A stretch of 64,000 nt of DNA from NCBI RefSeq assembly GCF_001583415.1, contig NZ_CP014475.1, forward strand, positions 248,001 to 312,000. The letters run 5' to 3'. This stretch comes from Mycolicibacterium phlei (lineage in GTDB: Bacteria; Actinomycetota; Actinomycetes; Mycobacteriales; Mycobacteriaceae). Position 1 is the stretch's first letter. The number at the start of each line of letters is the position of its first letter. The notes beneath the pieces are model-generated. The model had not been told where the DNA came from and made no database searches. It saw nothing but the letters and a program-made list of their open reading frames with translations. Positions 17,823 through 27,547 of the stretch are shown one piece after another. The position numbers and the translations under genes were made by a program.

Positions 17823-18409
17823 GTGAAGCAGCTGGCTCCTCCAATACCTGGCCCGCGATCCTGACCTGGCGGGCGCACGACGTGCCGCGCATGGAGTCGG
17901 TGCGGGTGCATCTGTCGGGTAACCGCATCAAGGCGTACGGCCGGATCGTCGCGGCCGCCACCGCCACGCATCCGGCGTTCTCCGCGTCCTACGACCTGGT
18001 CACCGACGAGGCCGGTGCGACCAAGCGGCTGTCGATGACGGTCACGCTGGCCGAACGGGAACGCCAGCTGTCCATCGCCCGCGACGAAGAGAACATGTGG
18101 CTGGTGCAGCAGCAGAACGGCGAGACCCGGCGGGCCGCCTATGACGGTGCGCTCGACGTCGACGTGATCTTCAGCCCGTTCTTCAACGCCCTGCCGATCC
18201 GGCGCACCGGCCTGTACGAGCACAGCGACTCGATCAGCTGCCCGGTGGTCTACGTGCGGCTGCCGGACCTGACGGTGGAGACCGCGGTGATCAGCTACAG
18301 CAGCGCGCCCGACGGCATCAAGCTGCACTCGCCGGTCGCCGAGACCACGATCACCGTCGACGCCGACGGTTTCATTCTCGAGTACCCAGGACTGGCAGAG
18401 CGGATCTGA
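17819..18409 (+). CDS. Putative glycolipid-binding domain protein (Rv3755c-like)
   Basis: 196 aa from GTG 17819, overlapping the proZ stop. Single domain of the Pfam glycolipid-binding family: [18 protein letters not shown] near the start and [12 protein letters not shown] in the middle. The name rests on structural similarity; no activity is established. No signal peptide. Its 3' end overlaps the convergent tyrA by 38 bp. Conserved next to proXVWZ and tyrA as in M. tuberculosis. Confidence 0.85.
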   Translation: MSEAAGSSNTWPAILTWRAHDVPRMESVRVHLSGNRIKAYGRIVAAATATHPAFSASYDLVTDEAGATKRLSMTVTLAERERQLSIARDEENMWLVQQQNGETRRAAYDGALDVDVIFSPFFNALPIRRTGLYEHSDSISCPVVYVRLPDLTVETAVISYSSAPDGIKLHSPVAETTITVDADGFILEYPGLAERI

Positions 18410-19331
18410 TCACCCCGCCGGCCCGACCGGCGGCGGCGAGTTCCTCCCGCCACCCGGGCGCGCCGACGACCGTGGTGACGATGTCGGGCCGGGTGAAGCT
18501 GTCGTAGCGGACCCGCGCGGCGTGCCCCTGATCCACGAAATCGGTCAGCGGCTGGTGCCCGGCCAGCAGCTCGCGGGCGTGGTGCAGCCGCTCGAGCGCC
18601 TGATCCAGCACGGGCAGCAACTGGTCGGCGTTGGCCTCGCACATGGCGCGCACCAGGTCGGGTGCGGTGGCGGCGACGCGGGTGCCGTCCCGGAACGACC
18701 CGGCGGCCAGCGCGAACGCCAGCGGCACCTCACCGGCGGTCGCGGCGAGCGCCTCGGCCAGCAGGTGCGGCAGGTGCGAGATGGTGGCGGCGGCGGTGTC
18801 GTGTTCGTCGGAGCGGGCGGGGACGACGACGGCGCCGCAGTCCAGCGCGAGCAGGCTGACCTGGACCCAGACGTCGGGGTCGACGTGGTCGTCGACGCTG
18901 ACCACCCAGGGTGCGCCGACGAACAGCTGCGCGTCGCCGGCCTCCCAGCCGCTGTGCGCGGTCCCGGCCATCGGGTGGCCGCCGACGAACCGGTCCAGCA
19001 GCCCGAACGACCGGACCTCCTGCAGCACAGCACCTTTGACGCTGGTCACGTCGGTCAGCGAGCAGTCCGGCGCGGTCCGGCGGATGTGGTCGAGCATCAG
19101 GGGCAGCGCGGGGACCGGCACCGCCAGCACGATCAGCGCGCGCTCGTCGGACGCGCGGCGCAGCGCGTCGTCGAGGTTCTCGGTGGCGTCGAACCCGTCG
19201 GCCGTGGCGGCCTGGACGGATTCCACGGACCGGTTGTAGCCGAAGACCTCGCGGCCGGCCGCGGCCGCGGCGCGCATCACCGATCCGCCGATCAGCCCCA
19301 GTCCGATCACACAGATCGGTGTCCTCGTCAC
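18372..19331 (-). CDS. tyrA: Prephenate dehydrogenase
   Basis: 319 aa from ATG 19331. Converts prephenate to 4-hydroxyphenylpyruvate with NAD(P)+, the committed step to tyrosine. The Rossmann motif GLGLIGG (10-16) and the prephenate-site segments DVTSVKG and [14 protein letters not shown] are clear. The helical dimerisation domain follows; no chorismate mutase or ACT domain is attached. The last 13 codons overlap the convergent glycolipid-binding gene. Position matches Rv3754. Confidence 0.95.
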   Translation of the reverse strand: MTRTPICVIGLGLIGGSVMRAAAAAGREVFGYNRSVESVQAATADGFDATENLDDALRRASDERALIVLAVPVPALPLMLDHIRRTAPDCSLTDVTSVKGAVLQEVRSFGLLDRFVGGHPMAGTAHSGWEAGDAQLFVGAPWVVSVDDHVDPDVWVQVSLLALDCGAVVVPARSDEHDTAAATISHLPHLLAEALAATAGEVPLAFALAAGSFRDGTRVAATAPDLVRAMCEANADQLLPVLDQALERLHHARELLAGHQPLTDFVDQGHAARVRYDSFTRPDIVTTVVGAPGWREELAAAGRAGGVIRSALPVLGTRE

Positions 19332-19425
19332 GGTTCAAGGTTGGCACACCGCGCCCGGCGCGGCGGAGCCGGCTGGCCTGTGGATTTCTGGTCAAGTACC
19401 AGGTCGGCGACTACCGTAGGCCGAC

Positions 19426-19947
19426 ATGGGAGCACAGCGTGCACCGGCGCAGCAGCAGTCCGTCGACACCCCCGACGGTTTCGGTGTTGCCGTGGTCCGC
19501 GAGGACGGCAAATGGCGGTGCGCACCGATGCGTCGGGCGGCGTTGACCAGCCTTGCCGCCGCCGAGAAAGAGCTATGTGAGATTCGCAGTGCCGGAGCGG
19601 TTTTCGGTCTGCTCGATATCGACGACGAGTTCTTCGTGATCCTGCGGCCCGCGCCGGCGGGTACCCGGCTGTTGTTGTCGGACGCCACCGCCGCGCTGGA
19701 CTACGACATCGCCGCGGAGGCGCTGGAGAAGCTCGACGCCGAGATCGACGAGGAGGAGCTGGAGGACTCCGACCCGTTCGAGGAGGGCGATCTCGGCCTG
19801 CTGTCGGATATCGGGCTGCCGGAGGCGGTGCTCGGCGTGATCCTCGACGAGGACGACCTCTACGCCGACGAGCAGCTCGGCCGGATCGCCCGCGAGATGG
19901 GGTTCGCCGACGAGCTCGCCGCTGTCCTGGAGAAACTGGGGCGGTGA
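19426..19947 (+). CDS. tRNA adenosine deaminase-associated protein (Rv3753c-like)
   Basis: 173 aa, start ATG 19426. Actinobacterial protein invariably next to tadA; function unknown. The C-terminal half contains a very acidic stretch (residues about 100-125, IDEEELEDSDPFEEGD) and helical segments. It lies 22 bp upstream of tadA and is probably co-transcribed. Confidence 0.85.
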   Translation: MGAQRAPAQQQSVDTPDGFGVAVVREDGKWRCAPMRRAALTSLAAAEKELCEIRSAGAVFGLLDIDDEFFVILRPAPAGTRLLLSDATAALDYDIAAEALEKLDAEIDEEELEDSDPFEEGDLGLLSDIGLPEAVLGVILDEDDLYADEQLGRIAREMGFADELAAVLEKLGR

Positions 19948-19969
19948 ACCGCCCAATGGACTCCCGCCG

Positions 19970-20440
19970 GTGAGCCTTTCCGACGACGAGGCGCTGATCC
20001 GGTCGGCGCTGGCGGCGGCCCGCTTGGCGGGGCCTGACGATGTACCGATCGGTGCGGTCGTCGTCGCCGCCGACGGCACCGAACTGGCCCGCGCCGCCAA
20101 CGCCCGCGAGGCGCTGGGCGATCCCACCGCGCACGCCGAGATCCTGGCGATCCGCGAGGCCGCCACCGAGCTGGGCGACGGCTGGCGCCTGGAGGGCGCC
20201 ACACTGGCCGTCACCGTCGAACCGTGCACGATGTGCGCGGGTGCGCTGGTGATGGCCCGGATCGCGCGCGTGGTGTTCGGCGCGTGGGAGCCCAAGACCG
20301 GTGCCGTCGGCTCGCTGTGGGACGTGGTGCGCGACCGGCGGCTCACCCACCGGCCCGAGGTGCGCGGCGGGGTGCTGGCCGACGAGTGCGCAGCACCGCT
20401 GGAGGAGTTCTTCGCCCGCCACCGCGCCGTCGACGGGTAG
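19970..20440 (+). CDS. tadA: tRNA(Arg) adenosine-34 deaminase
   Basis: 156 aa from GTG 19970. Zinc-dependent deaminase converting A34 to inosine in tRNA-Arg(ACG). Catalytic HAE (TAHAEILA, His/Glu) and the zinc-binding PCTMC motif are present. Length and the adjoining associated-protein gene fit TadA rather than a free-nucleoside deaminase. Followed by tRNA-Ser. Confidence 0.92.
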   Translation: MSLSDDEALIRSALAAARLAGPDDVPIGAVVVAADGTELARAANAREALGDPTAHAEILAIREAATELGDGWRLEGATLAVTVEPCTMCAGALVMARIARVVFGAWEPKTGAVGSLWDVVRDRRLTHRPEVRGGVLADECAAPLEEFFARHRAVDG

Positions 20441-20485
20441 GGGGCGATTGGAATTCAGCGGCCCGGTCCCGGTAAGCTGCCACAC

Positions 20486-20576
20486 GGTGGCGTGTCCGAG
20501 CGGCCTAAGGAGCACGCCTCGAAAGCGTGTGTGGGGTAACCCCCCACCGAGGGTTCAAATCCCTCCGCCACCGCCA
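20486..20576 (+). tRNA. tRNA-Ser (anticodon CGA)
   Basis: Class II tRNA. Acceptor GGTGGCG (20486-20492) pairs with CGCCACC (20566-20572); discriminator G, and CCA encoded at 20574-20576. The anticodon arm CACGC-CTCGAAA-GCGTG gives anticodon CGA; there is a long variable arm rich in G/C pairs and a T-arm with GGTTCAAATCC. Conserved beside tadA. Confidence 0.96.
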
Positions 20577-20591
20577 TACTTTTCAGCGACC

Positions 20592-20606
20592 CCCGCATAA
20601 TGCGGG
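20592..20606 (+). terminator. Short hairpin after tRNA-Ser
   Basis: CCCGCA-TAA-TGCGGG, a 6-bp perfect stem 15 bases after the tRNA end, without a T-tract. Possible processing or termination signal. Confidence 0.4.
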
Positions 20607-20639
20607 CGAGGCGCTGTTGTCCGCTATTGTCGGATAGTT

Positions 20640-20664
20640 ACTAAAGAAGTTGTCACTAAAGAAG
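20640..20664 (+). repeat. Direct repeat ACTAAAGAAG x2 in signalling-operon leader
   Basis: ACTAAAGAAG occurs at 20640-20649 and again at 20655-20664 (15-bp period) in the A-rich stretch upstream of the receiver-PP2C gene. It could be a regulator site; no known mycobacterial consensus fits. Confidence 0.45.
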
Positions 20665-20706
20665 GGTCGAGCGACCGGGGTGACCAAGTGAAAGAATTGG
20701 TTGCCT

Positions 20707-21933
20707 ATGCGTGCGCTCCCTGAACAAGGTCGTCCATCGGCTTCGGGCCCGCTGCCCCTGGCCGGGGCTTCCGCGGGGCGCCCGTTCTCCGTGCTGCTCG
20801 TCGAGGACGACCGCGGTGACGCCGTACTCGTCGAGGAGCTGATCGCCGACGCCGATCCCAGCGTCGAGGTCATCTGGGCGGCGACCATGCGCGAGGCGCA
20901 GCAGCAGCTGCAGCGCGCCCGCCCGGACTGCGTGCTGCTGGACCTGAACCTGCCCGACGCCGAGGGCATCAAGGCGCTCGATCAGATCGCCCACCGCGAC
21001 GCGACCATGCCGATCGTCGTGCTCACCGGCCTCAACGACGAGCACTTCGGCATCTCCGCCGTCGCCGCCGGCGCCCAGGACTACCTGGTCAAGGGCCGCG
21101 TCGAACCCGAGACGCTGCGCCGCGCGCTGCTGTACGCGGTGGAGCGCAAACGCGCCGAGCTCACCGCCGTCGAACTGCACGCCAGCGAGCTGCGCGCCCG
21201 GGAGAACGCCCGGCTGGAACGCGGCCTGCTGCCGTCGCCGCTGCTGCTGGACCCGCCGGGGGTCGACATCGTCGCCGAGTACCGGCCGTCGCGCCAGCAC
21301 GCCCTACTCGGCGGCGACTTCTACGACTTCGTGCAGACCCCGGACCGCACCGTGCACGTCATGGTCGGCGACGTCGCCGGGCACGGTCCCGACGCGGCCG
21401 CGCTCGGGGTGGCGCTGCGCATCGGCTGGCGCGCGCTGACGTTCGCCGGGCTGCGCGGCAACGAGCGCATGCGGCAGATGGAGCGGATCCTGAGCACCGA
21501 GCGGCCCGGGTCCAGCATCTTCGCCACCGTGATCAGCATCGCGCTGCACCCCGACACGCTGAGCTTCAACGTGGTGTCCGCCGGGCATCCCGGCATGCTG
21601 CTGCACGGTCCCGGCACCGTCGAGTGGATCGAACCGCGGAACGGCCCCGCGCTGGGCCTGTCCGGCCGCGAATGGCCGCTCAACCTTCTGGACCTGCCGC
21701 CCGGGCACGGCCTGGTGCTGCTTACCGACGGGCTGTTCGAGGGCCGTTCCGGCAAGGGCACCGAACGGCTCGGCGAGGACGGACTGCTCGAGGTCGCGCG
21801 CGGCTACGCGCACCTGCCGGGGGCGGAGTTCGTCAACGCGGTCATCGACGACGTCGAACGCCGCGCCCAGTCGGTCGGCGGGATCAGCGACGACATCGCG
21901 GTGGTCCGGGTGCAACGAACGGCGACCGCATGA
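20707..21933 (+). CDS. Receiver-domain PP2C (SpoIIE/RsbU-type) serine phosphatase
   Basis: 408 aa from ATG 20707 (TTG 20701 also possible). An N-terminal response-regulator receiver (about 25-145; phospho-acceptor Asp79 in CVLLDLNLPD; acidic LVEDDRGD) is followed by a linker helix and a SpoIIE-type PP2C domain (about 185-405) with GGDFYDF, VGDVAGHGPDAA and ISDDIAVV metal ligands. Such proteins dephosphorylate anti-anti-sigma (STAS) proteins in partner-switching cascades, controlled here by phosphorylation of the receiver. The stop overlaps the kinase start (ATGA). Confidence 0.92.
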   Translation: MRALPEQGRPSASGPLPLAGASAGRPFSVLLVEDDRGDAVLVEELIADADPSVEVIWAATMREAQQQLQRARPDCVLLDLNLPDAEGIKALDQIAHRDATMPIVVLTGLNDEHFGISAVAAGAQDYLVKGRVEPETLRRALLYAVERKRAELTAVELHASELRARENARLERGLLPSPLLLDPPGVDIVAEYRPSRQHALLGGDFYDFVQTPDRTVHVMVGDVAGHGPDAAALGVALRIGWRALTFAGLRGNERMRQMERILSTERPGSSIFATVISIALHPDTLSFNVVSAGHPGMLLHGPGTVEWIEPRNGPALGLSGREWPLNLLDLPPGHGLVLLTDGLFEGRSGKGTERLGEDGLLEVARGYAHLPGAEFVNAVIDDVERRAQSVGGISDDIAVVRVQRTATA

Positions 21934-23525
21934 GATGGCGCCTGACGGTCCAGGGGTGGCAGAACCTGGTGCTGTCGATGATGGGGGCCGTCGTGCTGGC
22001 CGGTGCGATCGCCGGGGCGTTGCTGCTCAACCGCACCGACGCGGTGGCCCGCGAGCTCAACCAGCACATCCAGCCCGCCCGCGTCGCGGCCTACCAGCTG
22101 CAGGCGGCGCTGCGCGACCAGGAGACCGCGGTGCGCGGCTACGCCATCTCCGCCGACGAACAGTTCCTCGAGCCGTACTACGCGGGCATCGAGGTGGAGC
22201 GCCGGGCCGAGCAGGAGATCCGCGAGTGGCTCGCCCACCGGGAACCGATGCTCGACGACGTCGACGCCATCGAGGCGGCGGCCACCACCTGGCGGCAGAC
22301 CTACGCCGATCCGCTGATCGCCTCGGTCACCCCCGGCGAGCCGTCGGTGATCGACCCCGTCATCGCCGAGCGGGGTAAGGCGGGGTTCGACGCGCTGCGC
22401 GCGCTGTTCGACGACCAGAACCTCGATCTGACAACCGCCCGCGAGGAGGCCGTCGCCGACCTGGCCCGCGTCCAGACGTGGCGCAACATCGTGCTCAGCG
22501 GCATCGTCGTGGCCTTCTTCGTCGCCGCGCTGCTGCTGGCGGTGCTGGTGCGCAACGCGGTCACCCGCCCGCTGGAGGCACTGGCCGCGGCGTGCCGGCG
22601 GATCACCCAGGGCAGCTTCACCGAGAGGATCTCGGTGCAGGGGCCGCGCGACATCCGGTCCATCGCCGCCGACGTGGAGGACATGCGCCAGCGCATCGTC
22701 GACGAACTCGAGGCCTCCCGCTCGGCCCGCGAACAGCTCGCCGACCAGGCGCTCGAACTGCAGCGGTCCAACGCCGAACTCGAGCAGTTCGCCTACGTCG
22801 CCTCCCACGACCTGCAGGAGCCGCTGCGCAAGGTGGCGTCGTTCTGCCAGCTGCTGGAGAAGCGCTACGGCGACCAGCTCGACGAACGCGGCGCCGAGTA
22901 CATCGGCTTCGCCGTCGACGGCGCCAAACGCATGCAGGTGCTGATCAACGATCTGCTCACGTTCTCCCGCGTCGGCCGGCTCAACGCCACCGAGTCCGAC
23001 GTCGACCTCGGCGCGGCGCTGGACACCGCGCTCAACAACCTGTCCACCACCATCGAGGAGGCCGGCGCCGAGGTGGTGCGCGCCGGCGATCCGCTGCCGG
23101 TGCTCAAGGGCGACCCGACGCTGCTGACGATGCTGTGGCAGAACCTGATCGGCAACGCGGTGAAGTTCCGCCGCGACGGGGTGCCGCCGCGGGTGGTCGT
23201 CGAGTGCGCCGCGCCGCGCGACCCCGCCGACCCGTCCTGGGCGTTCAGCGTCACCGACAACGGCATCGGCATCCCGCAGGAGTTCAAGGACAAGGTGTTC
23301 GTGATCTTCCAGCGCCTGCACGGCCGCGACGCCTACACCGGCACCGGCATCGGGCTGGCGCTGTGCAAGAAGATCGTCGAACACCACGGCGGCAGCATCT
23401 GGATCGATACCGACTACACCGACGGCACCCGGTTCTGCTTCACCATCCCGGCGACCATCCCGGCCGACATCCCGGCCGACGTCCCGGCGGGGCCCGAACA
23501 GACTTCTATGGAAGGAAAACCATGA
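21930..23525 (+). CDS. CHASE3-domain sensor histidine kinase
   Basis: 531 aa from ATG 21930, overlapping the phosphatase stop. TM1 about 13-34; periplasmic CHASE3 sensor about 35-185 (RDQETAVRGYAISADEQFLE signature); TM2 about 188-212; HAMP 213-265; coiled linker; HisKA with the phosphorylatable His about 293 in YVASHDLQEPLRK; HATPase with NLIGNAVKF, DNGIGIP and GTGIGLALCKKI. It resembles phytochrome-type kinases that use Rcp1-type receivers, one of which follows with ATGA overlap. The tail has a short I-P-A-D repeat. Likely phosphorylates both receiver proteins of the operon. Confidence 0.93.
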   Translation: MRWRLTVQGWQNLVLSMMGAVVLAGAIAGALLLNRTDAVARELNQHIQPARVAAYQLQAALRDQETAVRGYAISADEQFLEPYYAGIEVERRAEQEIREWLAHREPMLDDVDAIEAAATTWRQTYADPLIASVTPGEPSVIDPVIAERGKAGFDALRALFDDQNLDLTTAREEAVADLARVQTWRNIVLSGIVVAFFVAALLLAVLVRNAVTRPLEALAAACRRITQGSFTERISVQGPRDIRSIAADVEDMRQRIVDELEASRSAREQLADQALELQRSNAELEQFAYVASHDLQEPLRKVASFCQLLEKRYGDQLDERGAEYIGFAVDGAKRMQVLINDLLTFSRVGRLNATESDVDLGAALDTALNNLSTTIEEAGAEVVRAGDPLPVLKGDPTLLTMLWQNLIGNAVKFRRDGVPPRVVVECAAPRDPADPSWAFSVTDNGIGIPQEFKDKVFVIFQRLHGRDAYTGTGIGLALCKKIVEHHGGSIWIDTDYTDGTRFCFTIPATIPADIPADVPAGPEQTSMEGKP

Positions 23526-23962
23526 CACCCGAACCGCGTCCCATCGACGTGCTACTCATCGAGGACGATCCGGGCGACGAGCTGATCACCCGAGAAGCGT
23601 TCGAGCACAACAAGATCAAGAACACGCTGCACGTCGCGCACGACGGCGAGGAGGGGCTGGACTTCCTGTACCGGCGGGGCCGGTTCGGTGACGCGCCGCG
23701 GCCCGACCTGATCCTGCTGGACCTCAACCTGCCGAAGTACGACGGCCGCCAGCTGCTGGAGACCGTCAAGTCCGATGAGGCGTTGGCGCACATCCCGGTC
23801 GTCGTGCTGACCACGTCATCGGCCGAGGAGGACATCCTGCGCAGCTACAAGCTGCACGCCAACGCCTACGTGACCAAGCCGGTGGATCTGGACCAGTTCA
23901 TGAACGCGGTCCGCCAGATCGACGAGTTCTTCGTCCAGGTGGTGCGGCTGCCTCACATCTGA
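23522..23962 (+). CDS. Rcp1-type single-domain response regulator
   Basis: 146 aa, no output domain. Receiver features: IEDDPGDE acidic pocket, phospho-acceptor Asp66 in LILLDLNLPKYD, TTSS switch and VTKPVD lysine. The extended alpha-4/beta regions (YRRGRFGDAPRPD) are typical of Rcp1 receivers that pair with phytochrome-like kinases. Coupled to the histidine kinase by a 4-bp overlap. Its 3' end overlaps the convergent RsbW-like gene by 10 bp. Confidence 0.92.
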   Translation: MTPEPRPIDVLLIEDDPGDELITREAFEHNKIKNTLHVAHDGEEGLDFLYRRGRFGDAPRPDLILLDLNLPKYDGRQLLETVKSDEALAHIPVVVLTTSSAEEDILRSYKLHANAYVTKPVDLDQFMNAVRQIDEFFVQVVRLPHI

Positions 23963-24372
23963 GGCGCGCCGATGTCGAAGGTGATCCGCACCGTGGTGCC
24001 GGTCGCCGACCGGCTGACGTCGACTCCGGCGCCCACCGCGCGCATGATCAGCAGCCCGCGACCGCGGGTGGTCGGCCCGTCGCTGGGCGCCTGCCAGGAG
24101 CCGTGGTCGGCGACGCTGATCACCAGACGCTGCTGATCGATGGTGGCCTCCACGACGACGGTGCCGTGGTCGATGTCGCGGTAGGCGTGCTCGACGCAGT
24201 TGGTGGCCGCCTCGTTGACGGCCAGCACGATGTCGGCGACGGTGGCTTCGGGGACGCCGATCGGCTCCAGCCAGGCGACCAGAAGGTGGCGGATCTCAGC
24301 TAACCGGTCTGCCGTCGCCGGAACCTCGATCCGCAGCGGGTCCGCCGGCAGCAGACGCACGTCGATCACCAC
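23953..24372 (-). CDS. RsbW-like ATP-binding (anti-sigma-type) protein
   Basis: 139 aa from GTG 24372. HATPase_c_2 fold: N-box NEAATNCVEHAYR (about 53-65), DHGSW in the G1 position and GRGLLIMRAV in the G2 position. Family members bind a sigma factor or a STAS protein and phosphorylate the latter. It is convergent to the phosphatase/kinase operon, so the module holds phosphatase and kinase arms of a partner switch, but no STAS protein or sigma factor is encoded in the window. Confidence 0.85.
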   Translation of the reverse strand: MVIDVRLLPADPLRIEVPATADRLAEIRHLLVAWLEPIGVPEATVADIVLAVNEAATNCVEHAYRDIDHGTVVVEATIDQQRLVISVADHGSWQAPSDGPTTRGRGLLIMRAVGAGVDVSRSATGTTVRITFDIGAPQM

Positions 24373-24426
24373 TCGGTGGTTGTACCCCGTACCTACCGGT
24401 TTTCACGCGTCGCCACGCGCGGTCGC

Positions 24427-24804
24427 TCAGGTGAAGTCGCCGAAGATGGTGGTGTAGTCCGGTGACCAGGCGCCTTCCCGGCAGCTGAGCGGGATGCCGT
24501 CGGGGGTCTGCGCCACCCCGGTCTCGTCGCCGCACGGCAGCCGGTTGGTGCGGATGCCGACCAGCGGCGCCGACGCCACCCATACCCGGTCACCGCTGCA
24601 CGCCAGGGTGTTGCCCGCCGCGTCGAGCCCGAAGTTGTACCGGGTCTTGGGGGTGCACGGGCCGCCCGCGACCGCCGAGCGGTCGAGGTAGGGGATGCAC
24701 GCCGCGCCGTCGCAGTACCCGGGCGACGCGGGCGCGGTGGCGGCGGTGACCATCGGTGCGGCGACGAACCCGCATGCGAGCGCAGCAGCAGCCAAAAGCC
24801 TCAT
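24427..24804 (-). CDS. Secreted cysteine-containing hypothetical protein
   Basis: 125 aa from ATG 24804. Signal peptide residues 1-28 (LLAAAALACGFVAAP core, cleavage near ATAPASP). The mature part has six cysteines (YCDG, ACIP, PCTP, ACSG, PCGD, SCRE), suggesting three disulfides. No family recognised; similar small secreted proteins are common in mycobacteria. Confidence 0.75.
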   Translation of the reverse strand: MRLLAAAALACGFVAAPMVTAATAPASPGYCDGAACIPYLDRSAVAGGPCTPKTRYNFGLDAAGNTLACSGDRVWVASAPLVGIRTNRLPCGDETGVAQTPDGIPLSCREGAWSPDYTTIFGDFT

Positions 24805-24860
24805 GCGGGTTAGCGTAGGGCCCTGTCGCCCGCGGTGGGCAGCGAATAAGCTCATCGACC

Positions 24861-25202
24861 ATGAAGCGCGCCATTGTTGCTGCCGTCGCGGCCACCGCCG
24901 GGGCGGCAGCGGTCTCGTTCGCCCCGCCCGCCAGTGCCGACGTCGTCGCCTATTTGGTCAACGTGACGGTGCGGCCGGGCTACAACTTCCCGAACGCGGA
25001 CGCGGCGATCGCCTACGGCAACACGGTGTGTGACCGGGTGCGCGGCGGCGTGCCGTACGCGGACCTGGTCAACCAGGTCACCGCCGATTTCCACACCCAG
25101 GACAAGTATCAGGGCGCGTATCTGATCAACCAGGCGGTCAACGAGTTGTGCCCGGCGCAGATCTGGCAGCTCCGCAATTCCGCAGCCGGTTACACCGGCT
25201 AA
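24861..25202 (+). CDS. DUF732 secreted protein
   Basis: 113 aa from ATG 24861. Signal peptide 1-27 ending PASADV. The mature DUF732 domain has a cysteine pair (TVCDRV and ELCPAQ). Unknown function. Its last six codons form the first copy of an 18-bp direct repeat that recurs 27 bp downstream. Divergent from the secreted protein at 24427-24804 and convergent with lpqH. Confidence 0.82.
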   Translation: MKRAIVAAVAATAGAAAVSFAPPASADVVAYLVNVTVRPGYNFPNADAAIAYGNTVCDRVRGGVPYADLVNQVTADFHTQDKYQGAYLINQAVNELCPAQIWQLRNSAAGYTG

Positions 25203-25227
25203 TCGAGCACAGCCGGTTACACCGGCT
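25183..25227 (+). repeat. Tandem 18-bp hairpin repeat
   Basis: CAGCCGGTTACACCGGCT at 25183-25200 (end of the DUF732 gene) and again at 25210-25227. Each copy contains a 6-bp inverted repeat AGCCGG-TTACA-CCGGCT. Period 27 bp. Confidence 0.8.
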
Positions 25228-25235
25228 CACGCGAA

Positions 25236-25262
25236 CGGCGGCGCCCCACCGGGACGCCGCCG
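25236..25262. terminator. Hairpin between convergent DUF732 gene and lpqH
   Basis: CGGCGGCG (25236-25243) pairs with CGCCGCCG (25255-25262) around an 11-base loop. No T-tract; mycobacterial terminators often lack one. It would serve both convergent genes. Confidence 0.55.
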
Positions 25263-25277
25263 CCGAAGTGCCCGTGC

Positions 25278-25742
25278 TTACGGGCAGGAGACCTCGATCT
25301 CGAACGGTTTGTTGACCGGCTGCATCGGGTTGGCCATGTCGACGCCCGTCGCGGTGCCGCTGATCTTGTAGGTGCTGCCGTCCTTGTCGGCCTTCGCCTC
25401 GCCCTGCCCGGTGCCGTTCTGATAGCCGAGCGACACCCCGTTGACGTTGCCCAGGCCGACGGACTCCACGACGATGTCGTCGCCGGGGGTCAGCACAATG
25501 CCGATGCCGGTGGTGGCGTCGCCGATCGCGATGTTCGTCTTCCCGCCCGCCTCGGTGCACGCGACGGTGCCCTCCACCGCCTGATCCTCGCCGTCGATGG
25601 TGACGGTGGCCGTGCCCTCCGCCGCGGCGGCGGTCGACGTCTCGCCTGTGGTCTCGGACTTCTTGTCACCCGACCCGCAGCCGGACAAGCCGGCGATCAC
25701 GATCGCTGCGCCGCCAACGGCGACCAGGAATTCACGCTTCAC
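25278..25742 (-). CDS. lpqH: 19-kDa lipoprotein antigen LpqH
   Basis: 154 aa from ATG 25742. Lipobox GLSGC (Cys22) for diacylglyceryl modification and surface anchoring, then a Ser/Thr/Ala-rich linker (29-44) that is O-glycosylated in the tuberculosis homologue. The LpqH domain has [19 protein letters not shown] and [19 protein letters not shown], nearly identical to the family. Known as a TLR2 agonist lipoprotein in pathogenic species. A divergent paralogue follows on the same strand. Confidence 0.93.
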   Translation of the reverse strand: MKREFLVAVGGAAIVIAGLSGCGSGDKKSETTGETSTAAAAEGTATVTIDGEDQAVEGTVACTEAGGKTNIAIGDATTGIGIVLTPGDDIVVESVGLGNVNGVSLGYQNGTGQGEAKADKDGSTYKISGTATGVDMANPMQPVNKPFEIEVSCP

Positions 25743-25839
25743 GCTCCACTCCTTTGTGTTCGTGACCCGTCAAGATCGGGCCCTCAAGGGCAGTATCGTG
25801 CGCGGATCGCGCGTGAACAGCGGATTCGGCAAACCCGGG

Positions 25840-27542
<1,703 letters not shown>

Positions 27543-27547
27543 GCGGG

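Noticed and set aside
20600..20690. SigF-type promoter before the receiver-PP2C gene
   Set aside because: GTT- and GGGT-like elements are present but spacing does not match the mycobacterial SigF pattern (GTTT, 15-17 bp, GGGTA).
23440..23500. Short I-P-A-D repeat at the end of the histidine kinase as a functional repeat domain
   Set aside because: Only three to four degenerate units in a C-terminal tail after the complete ATPase domain; more likely a flexible tail.
21804..23528. Long 574-aa reading frame opposite the histidine kinase
   Set aside because: It mirrors codon structure in a GC-rich gene; composition is His/Arg/Gln/Gly-rich with no domain, while the plus strand has complete CHASE3, HisKA and HATPase motifs.
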